Source of the DNA: Paraphaeosphaeria minitans
Taxonomy: Eukaryota > Ascomycota > Dothideomycetes > Pleosporales > Didymosphaeriaceae
Assembly: GCA_015832175.1 (NCBI GenBank)
Contig: WJXW01000010.1
Coordinates: 1,426,001-1,490,000, forward strand
DNA: 64,000 nucleotides
Reading direction: 5' to 3'
How positions within the stretch are numbered: the stretch's first letter is position 1; each line of letters begins with the position of its first letter. Below, one piece after another: positions 1-10,640 of the stretch. The notes under the pieces are model-generated. The model was not told the DNA's origin, ran no database searches, and saw only the letters and a program-made list of their open reading frames with translations. The translations under genes and the position numbers were made by a program.

Positions 1-660
1 AAACTAGGTTTTAAGACTTTGTCTTGCCTACTTAGCCTTCTTAAGATAAGCGCGGTATAAAGCTTAAACATTATTCTATATAGCTCCTTTATTTAGTGCG
101 AGATCTTCTTTTAAGAGTTAAATTAGGAACTAAAGCGTAGTTTAGCGTGTATTAACTAGAGTAATTATGGCAGGAGCAAGTAGATTAGGCGATACTATAG
201 CATTTACCTAAGTCTAGAGATTCTGTATCTTAGTATAGTCTACTTACTAGTCTAAAACTGCTGCTCTATATTCTGCTATTTATAAAGGAAAGCTCTCTTT
301 ATCTATTTTATACTTAGTAAGCTCTACTTTGTATAATTAAATACTTACTATAGAGGCTGTATCTGTAATTAGTAATAGTTTTTATAGGAGCGGAGGTTAT
401 TCTAGCTTTATGTAATTAATTACTAGAGCGTTAATCGCCTTTAGGTTAATTTAGTTCTAGATTCCTTTCAAGTTTACTTAGAATTAAAGCTAGACAAACT
501 AGTAGGGCTAACTAGCGCGATTAATAAGCTGTACTTCTACTATTTTAATAATTTTTATAATTAGAATAGAGGGATTATATCGTAGAGAGGTTCTAAATAG
601 AGTGTTGTATAATAATTTGAGCGTTACTAAGTAGGCAGGGAGAATTATCCTACGTTCTAA

Positions 661-676
661 GCGCTGGGCTTATAAC
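661..676 (-). other. Primer-binding site matching initiator tRNA-Met anticodon arm
   Basis: On the + strand this reads gcgctgggcttataac, which is the anticodon arm of eukaryotic initiator tRNA-Met (gcgctgggctcataac) with a single C-to-T change of the RIP type. It lies directly next to the LTR, where a minus-strand primer anneals. Priming from an internal half-tRNA is known for Drosophila copia and yeast Ty5. Confidence 0.8.
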
Positions 677-871
677 TATTGTAGTAAAAAGGGCTTAAAC
701 TATTATAGGATATTTAGGAGTAGAGTTATAAAGAATACAAAGAGCTTATTATAGGAAAGAATACTAAAAGGGCAGACTATATATAAAAGAAACAAGCCTC
801 TTAGCAAGAATCCTGTGATCTGAATTAGTGGATCCAGAAAGAATCACGGAAGTGAGTGTTTTACTTTAATA
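677..871 (-). repeat. Cop2 LTR (195 bp), reversed
   Basis: Exactly the same length as the two LTRs of the complete Cop2 copy (18,817-19,011 and 25,866-26,060) and aligned to them end to end. Its inner edge is followed directly by the tRNA-like primer-binding site. Confidence 0.88.
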
Positions 872-1099
872 ATACCTTTACTAGAGATTAAATTTTAGAT
901 TATATAATAAGTAGAAACAAAGTGCGCACATCTATAAAGAGTCGCATAATCTAGTTTAAGCTATTTTATAGAAAAGAAAGGAGATAGTAAGCATATTCAC
1001 AACCTTAAAAAACACGTCGCACAATTAAACTAGCGATAACTAAACACAAACATGTTGCATAATTAAACTAGTAATAACTAAACGTAGACACGTCGCACA

Positions 1100-4000
1100 A
1101 CTAAGAAAGATAATAACAATATAGCCTTAAGACTAAAAGACTTCCTAGAGAAACTATAACCTAAAGACGTTGCGTAATAATTAATAGTACCTTCTTAGTA
1201 AAAAGACAAAGCAATATAGCTTTAATAAGTAGAGGAAGTAATAAACATTAAGGCTATTACCTTAAGAGGAGAGATCGCACAAAAGTACTAGATAGATAGA
1301 GTAGATCTATATAGCCACCTACCCCTTTCTCTAAAATAGCTAAACACTTATATAGTGTATATAATTGCGTAATATTACGCAAGTAGCCTTAAAGGTAAAG
1401 AGGTAATCTCTTCTTTTACTAAAGATTTTAATAACTAGAAAAAGAGAACTTTTAATAAAATTAGTTATATAGTAAGAAGAAAGCGTATTGCATTTTTTAT
1501 AAAAAAAGGCTTTGTCGCTACTAATTCTATAATAAAGGACACCTATATAAAGAAACTCTTTAAACTGTTACAGCTTAACTATAAGCTATAGACTCTTTAT
1601 ATAATAACACTATAACTATAACTTAAACTACTTTACATAATCCTAATAATATAACCTACACTATCTATAGGTAATATATATATATATAGAGCATAGCTAG
1701 GGCCTATCCTTATACGTATAAGGATAGAGACACTATATATAGAGCTACACTAGTAGTAGTAGCCTAAAACCTAGACTACTTTTGCCTAACAAACTACATT
1801 GTACAAAGAGGCTAGACATTCCTAGTCTCCTTAATAACTAGGAGATTATGCTTATATCTAGCTAGACAAGATTATTCTCTTTTAGAAGGCTTAAAGTAAA
1901 GAGAATAACTACACTAGTAGACTATATAACATTTTAGTAGATAAGGTAAAAGTCTTTAGAGAACTATACTATAGGCTAGGTATACTATAAGACTAGTATA
2001 CAAATATCTTCTTAGGAATCCTTTCTAATCGTGCGAGTACCTACTACCTACACAATATTAGACTAGGACTTCTATAGGATAAATTGTACGATAGACTAAA
2101 CAGGCACTTTAACACTAGTGTTAATCACAATTAGTACTAGACAAACTAGACCACTTTTACCTTTAAACACTATAAAAGGGATAATCTAGCTACTACATTA
2201 TATAAGGCCCTAGAAGTAATAATTAATAAGCTTACCTTAGCCTAAAGGGCTCTTAGACAAGACTTTAGTAGTAAACTATAACTACACACTACTATTATAT
2301 AAGTATACTGCAGCTATTCTAACTTTAAATAAGCTATATTTAATCCTAAAAATATAGTAGAAGGCTTACTTAGCGACCTTTATATATTACTCTAAGTTAC
2401 TAAAGATAGGAAGAAGTTACAGTTCCTCTAAAATAGTAAAAAGGTGTACTACACTAATTAATAATATAATAATTCTAATTATATAAGAGGATCTAGCCCC
2501 TCTAGAGGCAGATTAACCTTTAGACTAAAAAGAAGGAGTAACTTTAGAAGTTTAAGCTCTTATACAAAGTAGAAATACTTTATATACTATAAAGAAGAAT
2601 ACTAGTCTACTAACTATCTACTAAGGGATACCTAGTAAGCTAGAAGGTAATACATATTATTATACGCTAACTTCTATAAATATAAACCCTCTATTATAGA
2701 TATATAAGCATATATCCTTAACTTTAAAAGAAAGCTAGAGGAAGAAGACTATTACATAAAAGAGGAGAAAGATAAATAAGACTAATAGAGTAATAAAGAA
2801 GAAGCACAGAAGGCTACCTTATACTTTATTTCTACTACCTACCTTTATCACATAACTGGCGAAGACATCTAATATAGCAAGGATAATAAGGATATAAAAA
2901 AACCTATATAACTGTTTACTCTAGCTAGTTAGTATTATATAAAGTACTAAGGAGAACTCTAAGACATAGGCGCTGCATAAGTGTCTATAGTAGGAAAGAA
3001 CTAGCTTACTGCCTACTTATATAAAAACCTAACTACTAAAGTAGACTAGTTACTAGGATCTACTAATATTAGCTTTAGAGAACAGGGTTTCTAGATATCT
3101 CTAGGCACTATATAAATTACTAACCCTATAGGAATAGTAACCTACTATATCTTTAACTCCCTAACACTATTCCTGCTATTACTAGTAGATGCTAATAGAC
3201 TTAGGGTATACTTTAATAACATCCTAGATATTATTGTATAAAGGGACAGTATAATAGTCCTAGTTATATAAAAGTAGGGTTACCCCTTCTTTAATCTTAG
3301 TAATAAGGAATTAGCTCTCTTCTTTATAAAGATAGAACTCTAACGCCTACACTACTATTTTGGACACCCCTAGACAGAAAGACTGTATAAGCTTTTTACT
3401 TAGGTAGGGCATAAAGTAGAGAGCTTTGTACTAGAAGAAGTAAAAAAGTTCTATTACTACTACTAGTTATATAACTAAGCACTAAGACGCTTTAAGTTCT
3501 CTATCTAAGATAACTTATACTTTAACTATAAGATTATTATTAATGTTGTATAAATTAGTAAAAGGAATGTCCTACACGTTATTAATATAGACATATTATT
3601 TTAGGCAGCCTAATTCCTAAGATTAATAACTGTATAAGACACCTAGAATACCTTAATAAGATGCTAGATTAATATATACTAAGGCCTACTAGATTATATT
3701 ATCTATAACCTAGGAACTAACTTCGCTTCTAATAAGTTTTAGAATTATGCGAAAATAGTTAGGGTAGAATATAGGCAAATGCTAGTAGAGGTACACTAGG
3801 CTATAGGCAAGATTAAAAGAGTATATACACTACTATACTAAGCGTATAATATTCTAAAAGCTAAGATTAATAGTTATATAAATAATAAGATAGTGTTACA
3901 GATAGCAGTAAAGACACTAAATAATATAGCTAGGCCTAATAGCATAGTACCTACCCTCCTAGTCTTTAGTGCCTATCTAAGGATTAATAAGGACTCTTTA

Positions 4001-6093
4001 CTCTTACTAGAACTAATCGCCTTAGCTAATACAGTTTAGAAAGTAATAAAAATACTTAAAAGGAATAGAGCTAAAGTTAAAGTTACTTATATAATTAATA
4101 CTAAGAATAGCCTATTATCGCATAGAACCCTTACACTCCTACTAGGCTCTAAAGTTATAGCCTAAAGAGAAAAGAAGGGATAGTAAGGACTATACAAGAT
4201 TAAAAGTATTAAAGGAAGAGACATTATCCTAAAGCTTAAAAATAGACCTCTAAAACTACGCTATATATAGGTTAAACTATACTATCGCGCAACTAAAGAT
4301 AGCATATAGGAACTATAGGATGTAGATACTCCTATAGCCGCACAAATTAAAGCTCTAAAGCTAAGGCTAAGAGAAAGACCTAAAAAGAACTAAACTACTA
4401 CAGTTATATAATTAGGTAAAGCTTAATAAAGATTAGAAAGACTAAACACCTAGTTTATTACCTAAAAAGAAAAAGATAACTTTAAGCTTACACTAAAGCT
4501 TTATATAAATAGCGTTATTACTACACCTAGCTAGCCCTTTAAAGAATTAGATATAGTAGAAATAAATGCCCTTATTACTAATAGCACTTTTAAAATCTTA
4601 TTGTACAACCCTAATAAATAACCTAGCTGTATCTTTAACCTACGTCTTATACGAGACATTAAAGGCAAAATAACCTAACTATATAAGAAATTAAGACTTG
4701 TCTTTGCTAGCTATTTAGATAAAGAAAAAGAAGAGATTCTTATATAATCCCCTACTATCTAGTGTATAAGCTAGAGGTTACTATTAGCTCTTTCTATAAC
4801 ACTAATTTAGTTGTATAATATGTATATTAAGCTTAGGAACATTACTTAGGCCTATATATAGTTTACTAATAAACTCCTTCGCACATTATACGCCTAACTA
4901 CTAGCAGAAATGCGCAATTTCTTCCTACTAAACACAATTTTATAAGTTATATAACCTCTATATAGCGCAGTAGAATTAAGTCTCTACTAGTTTAAGATAT
5001 ACTATAACCACTATAAAGAGAAACTAAGGATATATGTGTTAACGTACAACCTATGCCTACTTATTATAGATAAGGGACCTAAGATATTTAGCATTACTAG
5101 ACTCTAGACTAATAACACTCTTAGTGTAGTTATAGAAAGCTTTATATAATAAAAAGAGAAGTAGCTCTATGCTATAAAGTTTTATACAAAGGACAAAAGC
5201 GTCTTAATATAAGATAGAGTAATTAAGTTTAATAAAGGTAAAATCTAACTTATTTAAGGTGTTATTACCCTAGAATAGAAGAGATAGGCTAAAAGCCTTC
5301 GTATAATTAATCCCTAGGACAAAGACGCTGTACACTAATATATTATATAATAAGTAAGAGGTATATATATCTCTTTAGTTTACTAACTAGAAGTAACATT
5401 TAACCTGTCTATTACCGCGTAAATAATAGTACTAATAGAAGAAGATATTAAGGCACTAAATATACGTTTAAACTAGCAAATTCAAAATGTATAAAAAAAA
5501 CTAAAATTTATTCCACTTAACCTAGATTGCACAAAGCTATTTATCTTTACAAATAGCTCTTTTGCTAATAACAGAGACCTAAGCTTATAGCTTAGCTTTA
5601 TTATTATACTAGCAGAGGAACATCGTACAACAACTTAGGACTTTAAGATCTATAGTAATATTATCTACTAGAACTTAGTAAAGTGTAAAAGAGTAACTAG
5701 AAGTGTTCTAGTAAGCAAATTATACAGTCTAGTAGGCGGTTTTAATAATATAATTGCATTAAGTATAACACTTTAATAGATTATACAAACACTTTAGATC
5801 CCCCTAATTCCTATTATAGTCTATACTAACTTGAAATCCCTATACAAATGCCTCGTACAACTAGGCACTACAAACAAAAAACGCCTTATAATTAATATTA
5901 TGTTAATTAGGGAGTCGTACGAAAAATAGGAAATTATAGAGATTAGGTGGATTAATAGCAAAGATAATCCTACTAATGCTTATACAAAGAAAGCACCTAA
6001 CTAGGTACTCTAAACACTAATCTTAACAAATAAACTACATATTACTGTTAAGGCTTTAGTAGATAGAATTAATAAGAACTGTATAATAGAGTA
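1100..6093 (+). pseudogene. Cop3 copy A gag-pol, RIP-degraded
   Basis: One frame can be followed for about 5 kb if in-frame TAA/TAG are taken as former Gln or Trp codons. Domains in order: gag, with remains of a CCHC knuckle near 2,570-2,650; protease remnant D(I)GAAQVSTVG near 2,950-2,990; GAG-pre-integrase motif RLHYYFGHP near 3,340-3,390; integrase core with LGTNF and VEVHQAIGK near 3,700-3,830; reverse transcriptase with QAYIQ near 4,840 and LQTNNTL (former LQTDDTL, the YVDD-type motif) near 5,105; RNase H with SKLYSLVGG near 5,710 and RWINSKDNPTNAYTK near 5,945. PR-INT-RT-RH order defines Ty1/copia. Dozens of stops make it inactive. Confidence 0.85.
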
Positions 6094-7656
6094 ACTACTC
6101 TACTATATAATATTTCTTTTATTATTTCACTTACTATTTTAAAAAAAAAAAAATTTTTTTCTTTTATCTAACTTGCTATAACTTCGCACAGACACATTTA
6201 TTTTTAGGCTATATAAGCCCTACTACTAATTTAACATTATAGTTTTATTATAAGAGAAGAAACACATTGTAGGAGATTATACAAAAATATTAAAGAATAT
6301 ATTTTCTACATTAATAATTTAGATATCTTAAGAATAGGCCTACCCACTCCTTTATACGACAAAGATATTCACCCCCCCTATACATAACGCTTATAATAAG
6401 CACTATGCAACTTCTATACATAGGCGCTGTATAATCTAGACTTATAACCTAGGATTGCATAATAATCTAGGAATACCTAATTACTAGTATTAGTAGTGCT
6501 GTATAAGTAAGCATAAGGCTTATTTTAAACTTGGCTGCGCGACTAGATAAGCACCGCTTACTAATATCTCTTACGTTATATAATATAAGCAGCCTACTAC
6601 TAGAGGTTCGTGCTAACTAGGATTTGCACAATAATGTCCTAGGAGGGTATTTAGGCCACCCTAGCCTCTTTGTCCTACACCTATTAGTATTATATAATAA
6701 AAATAAAGATACTCTAGAAGATTTATTATACGTCTACTGCTAGACTCTACATAAAGGCCCTTATACTAGGCGAACTAGTAGGGAGGTTAACCTAGATACG
6801 CGATCTAGTCTGGCCTATAATAATTAGTATAAAAACACTAGCAGTAAGGGCACTAGCGCCTAATAGACTAATAGTGTTATTAGCTATTATATAATAGTAA
6901 GTGTGTGTGTATATATATGTCTTATTAAAAATTAGCATCGTATAAAAAAGCCATATATATTTACTAGTAATAGAGCACCAGCCACTAGATACTAGGACAC
7001 TAAAAAGAATAAGGCAAGAAGGGAGGAAGGTATATATATATTAAAGTGGGATAAAGAAGAGAGAGTTTAGAGGAGCTAGGAGATATCCTTTTATACCTAC
7101 TTACTAAAACCTAGTGCTAAGTATTATATTACTTAATACTCCACCTTCTATTTACGCATAAGGCACATGCCTAGAAAAAGCCTTATTATATAATATAGCT
7201 CTGCTACTGTATAAGGGAGTAAAGTAAAAACTAAGTAGGTTAGCTGTTACTACCTATTTGCATAAAAGTAGGTATAAACAGGACCTCTACTATATAGTAA
7301 CACTGCACCTACCCTACAACCTATTCTAATAGGGGAAGGCCAACTGTATAGATAGAGAAGGATAGGAAAGGGAAGTGTATAATAGATATAGGCTATTACA
7401 CAAAAGAAAAGTTGCTAGTGTCTATATAGTTTATCGTATAAGTAGCACTGGGTAAAGTAGGGGCCTGCCTACCTATAGGGACCCGCATAAGGACCTACTA
7501 CTTAGGTTAGCGCTAAGAGGCAGAGACTTTATAAAGCCCTTAGTGCCCCTTTATACAATAGACTAGACGTAATTAATTGAACCTACTTCTTACCCTTTAC
7601 ACAATAGTATACTATTAACCCTTAAATACTTAATTACAGATTAAGCCAAACTAACA
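6080..7656 (+). repeat. 1.58-kb direct repeat R1 of Cop3 (candidate LTR)
   Basis: Nearly the same sequence recurs at 26,483-28,070. It begins TGTATAATAGAG just at the end of the pol frame, ends in CTAACA (CCAACA in the second copy), and is followed in both copies by CTA before the sequences diverge. TG...CA ends and the position right after RNase H fit a long LTR. No good polypurine tract precedes it, and the DNA after it (7,657 onward) is not an obvious primer-binding site, so LTR status is inferred. It contains a TG/TA microsatellite near 6,900-6,920 but no reading frame. Confidence 0.6.
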
Positions 7657-7743
7657 CTAATTAGTAGTTAATTCTAATTAAATACAAACTAGCAAGGTCT
7701 AAAGACAGAGTGCCCTATAAGCTAGATATGTAGGCTCTATATT
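7657..7743. other. Spacer between Cop3 copies A and B (leader or flanking DNA)
   Basis: Eighty-seven bases lie between repeat R1 and the first base that can be matched to copy A. The corresponding part of copy A is hidden behind the Cop2 insertion at 871. It is therefore either the 5' leader of copy B, if R1 serves as its LTR, or old flanking DNA. No motif recognised. Confidence 0.4.
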
Positions 7744-9014
7744 ATTACCTTTACTAGAGATTAAATTTTAGATTATATAATAAGTAGAAATAAAGCGCGC
7801 ACATCTGTAAAGAGTTGTATAATCTAGTCTAAGCTATTCTATAGAAAAGAAAGGAGATAGTAAGCACATTTACAACCCTAAAAAACACGTTACATAATTA
7901 AACTAGCAACAACTAAACGTAAACACGTCGCACAATTAAACTAGTAATAACTAAACGCAGACACGTCGCTTAACTAAAAAAGATAATAATAATATAGCCT
8001 TAAGACTAGGAGACTTTCTAAAGGAACTATAACCTAAGGACGTTACGTAATAATTAATACTACCTCCTTAGTAAGAAGACAAAGCAATATAGCTTTAATA
8101 AGTAGAAGAAGTAATAAATATTAAGGCTATTACTTTAAGAGGAGAGATTGTATAAAAGTACTAAATAGATAGAGTAAATCTATACAGCTACCTACCCCCT
8201 TCTCTAAAGTAGCTAAACACTTATATAGTGTATATAATTACGTAATATTACATAAGTAGCCTTAAAGGTAAAGAGGTAATCTCTTCTTTTACTAAAGATT
8301 TTAATAACTAAAAGGAAAGAAACTTTAATAAGATTAGTTATATAGTAAGAAGAGAGCTTATTACTTTTCTTATAAAAGAAAGCTTTATCGCTACTAATAT
8401 TATAATAAAGGACACCTATATAAAGAAACTCTTTAGACTATTATAGCTTAACTATAAGCTATAGACTCTTTATATAATAACGCTGTAACTATAACCTAAA
8501 CTGCTTTGCATAATCTTAATAATATAACCTACACTATCTATAGGTAATATATATACACATAGAGCACAGCTAGGGCCTATCCCTATACATACAAGGACAG
8601 AGACACTATATATGGAGCTACACTAGTAGTAGTAGCCTAAAACCTAGACTACTTTTGCCTAATAAACTACATCGTACAAAGAGGCTAGACACTCCTAGTC
8701 TCTTTAATAACTAGGAGATTATGCTTATATCTAGCTAGACAAGATTATCCTTTTTTAGAAGGCTTAGAGTAAAGAGAATAACTACACTAGTAGGCTATAT
8801 AATATCCTAGCAGACAAGGTAAAAGTCTTTAGAGAACTATGCTATAGGCTAGGTATACTATAGAACTAGTATGTAAATATCTTTCTAGGAATCCTTTCTA
8901 ATCGTGCGAGCACCTACTACCTACATAATATTAGACTAGGACTTCTATAGAATAAATTGTACGATAGACTAAATAGGCATTTTAACACTAGTGTTAATTA
9001 TAATTAGTACTAAA
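7744..9014 (+). mobile_element. Cop3 copy B, fragment 1 (leader and gag start)
   Basis: Matches 873-2,142 of copy A throughout, including the ~38-bp tandem leader repeat (7,885-7,970) and the gag frame remnants. It is interrupted at 9,014 by Cop1. The bases CTAAA at 9,010-9,014 recur at 15,291-15,295, after which the match to copy A resumes. Confidence 0.85.
9010..9014. repeat. Target-site duplication of Cop1, left (CTAAA)
   Basis: Identical to 15,291-15,295. Copy A of Cop3 has the single, uninterrupted site (CTAGA) at the equivalent place near 2,140. Confidence 0.9.
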
Positions 9015-9081
9015 TGTAAGGAATAGGTAACCTTTAAAGGTTCCTAGAGTTACCTTTTCTATATTCTAGAACTTTCTATAA

Positions 9082-9176
9082 TAACGTTATAATAACGTTA
9101 TAGCCCTATAGATACTAGGTAACGTTATAGGTAACGTTATAAGGTGACGTTATAGGTGACGTCATAGGTAACGTTA
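9082..9176 (+). promoter_or_regulatory. Array of seven CRE-like palindromes in Cop1 5' LTR
   Basis: Eight-base motifs start at 9,082, 9,093, 9,120, 9,132, 9,145, 9,157 and 9,169, mostly 11-13 bp apart. Five read TAACGTTA, one TGACGTTA, one TGACGTCA (9,157-9,164). TGACGTCA is the palindromic CRE bound by ATF/CREB-type bZIP factors. RIP changes CpA to TpA on either strand and so turns TGACGTCA into exactly the other forms. The array ends 50 bp upstream of the TATA box, as expected of an upstream activating region. The bZIP partner is inferred. Confidence 0.65.
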
Positions 9177-9226
9177 TAGATAGTAGAGAATTACTAAGTA
9201 GAATACTCTAGAATCTCTACTGTATG

Positions 9227-9233
9227 TATATAA
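9227..9233 (+). promoter_or_regulatory. TATA box of Cop1 LTR
   Basis: TATATAA, followed by AGGAGAG. It is conserved in the 3' LTR at 15,078-15,084 and lies 50 bp downstream of the CRE-like array. Confidence 0.6.
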
Positions 9234-9439
9234 GGAGAGTTACCTTCTACGTGTACTCTCTATTCTAGATAGCAATTCTAAGCCTATACCTAAGATTTTA
9301 TTGCTCTATTTAACTACGTTCAATCTACCCTCTATTACTCTAGTCTCTACTATTCTAGGTAACTAGTACTAGGGGAGAGAAGGTACTAGAAGGTCTAGAA
9401 GGTTACCCTTTATCCTCTAGCCTATACCTCCTCTTTATA

Positions 9440-9453
9440 GGTTATGAGCCTAG
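9440..9453 (+). other. Cop1 primer-binding site (initiator tRNA-Met, half-tRNA type)
   Basis: ggttatgagcctag directly follows the 5' LTR. It is complementary to the anticodon arm of initiator tRNA-Met (ggctcataacc), not to a tRNA 3' end. This is the half-tRNA priming known from Drosophila copia and Ty5. Confidence 0.8.
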
Positions 9454-10640
9454 TCTAGCTTTCTACTACGTATTAGTCTATTAGTAGTACTATTTAGGCA
9501 TTTATCTATTAGTTTAAACTACTATAGAGTTTCCTATAAAGGGTAACTTTTAACCCTATAAGGAAAGAGGGCATTTCTAGAAGGAAACTAGTTAGGTTAT
9601 ATAACCTTTAGTTTAATTCCTTCCTAGAATAAAATTCTAGAGACTATATCTCTCTAGAAATATACTTTATTAGAAAGAACTATTTCCTACCTTTCTAGGA
9701 GATATAGAGTTAGGAGGCTTATATAATCGTTTTAGCCTAGCCTAGTTTGCCTAGTTATAGTTATCTATCTAGTAAAGGGTAAAGAGAATAGGCCTATTAC
9801 TTTATAAGTTAGGCTAGTATTCTCTAAGGTTCTATCCTAGCCGTCCCTGCTTACCTTACCTCTAGTAATAGAGGAGTAATAAGGTAAACTAGGAGTAAAG
9901 TCTATGCAAGAGTGATTTCTCCTAGAACTAAAGGTATATAAAACTAGGCCGTTTAACTAGTGTTAGGAAGGTAGTAGTAGGATTAAATTATTCTAGAAAC
10001 TGCGTAGAAAATAGTTACCTAGGATAGTCCCTACTATATAGCCTCTTCTAGATAAGGGAAATCTAGTAGAGCCTGGCCTAAGCTAGTTTTACCGCTAAAA
10101 AGTAGAACCTATTTACGCCTAGGAAGGCATTTTTTCCCTAAAAAACCTAGGGCTATTCTCTATTATTAAGAGATAGAAAAGGTTATCTTTATAAAAGGTA
10201 AAAAGGGAACTTGGGGATTATTCTCTAGAAGTTATAAGACCTATTATTATAGGCTTTCTATCTAGTAGAAGATTATTAAGGGGTTGTTTAGAGAAAAGTT
10301 ATATATCTCTAGACAAAAGACCTAGATCTCCTAAGAATTAAGGAGAAGAAGGCATTTTAGGTTTAATTCTAGATACCTAAAAAAAGGTTTAATCTAGAAA
10401 CCTATAAGACCTACAACTTCTAAAAAGTAAACTAGAAGTATAAGGCAATTAAACCCCTATAAGACCTATAACTTCTAAAAAGTAAACTAGAAGTATAAGG
10501 CAATTAAATCCCTATAAGACCTAAAACTTCTAAATTAAGAAGTATAAGGCAATTAAACCCATATTTTAACCTAGAATCTTATTAAGATCTAGAAGTTAGA
10601 GAAGTACTTACCCTACTAGTCCATATATAATAAGACTAGA
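9454..10640 (+). other. Cop1 leader, about 1.2 kb, no coding signal
   Basis: Lies between the primer-binding site and the first recognisable gag codons. Unusually long for a copia leader. It contains a 55-bp tandem repeat at 10,401-10,560 and otherwise only AT-rich sequence with stops in all frames. Confidence 0.6.
10401..10560 (+). repeat. 55-bp tandem repeat, three copies, in Cop1 leader
   Basis: Units start at 10,401, 10,456 and 10,511 with cctataagac; the third is shortened. Each unit contains the inverted pair acttct...agaagt around a 6-12 base loop, so the RNA could form a row of small hairpins shortly before gag. Confidence 0.75.

Larger units (their letters stand above)
1..871 (-). 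mobile_element. Cop2 retrotransposon, 5' part only, reversed, cut by window edge
   Basis: Reverse-complement copy of the first ~870 bp of the Cop2 element that is complete at 18,817-26,060. Reading leftward there is a 195-bp LTR (677-871), a primer-binding site (661-676), then the start of the gag region running off the window. The LTR edge (ending in TTTAATA, a RIP-altered TTTAACA) abuts the first shared bases of the Cop3 copy at 872, so this element inserted at or within a few bases of that point. The sequence is full of TAA/TAG and has no usable reading frame. Confidence 0.88.
872..7656 (+). mobile_element. Cop3 retrotransposon copy A (Ty1/copia, RIP-degraded)
   Basis: A copia-type element read left to right, repeated in the same orientation as copy B (7,744-28,070). 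It comprises the degraded gag-pol (about 1,100-6,093) and a 1.58-kb terminal segment (6,080-7,656) that recurs at the end of copy B. The 5' end is masked by the reversed Cop2 insertion at 871. The stretch 1,013-1,095 holds about two and a half tandem copies of a ~38-bp unit (cacgtcgcacaattaaac...). Copies A and B have almost the same internal length once the insertions in B are removed (5,208 versus 5,209 bp). Confidence 0.85.
9015..9439 (+). repeat. Cop1 5' LTR (425 bp)
   Basis: Begins TGTAAGGAAT and ends TTTATA, where the 3' copy keeps the original CA. It carries an array of CRE-like palindromes (9,082-9,176) and a TATA box (9,227-9,233), the layout of a pol II promoter. Confidence 0.93.

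Noticed and set aside
1013..1095. Tandem 38-bp repeats considered as a CRISPR array
   Set aside because: Contiguous units without unique spacers, inside a fungal retrotransposon leader.
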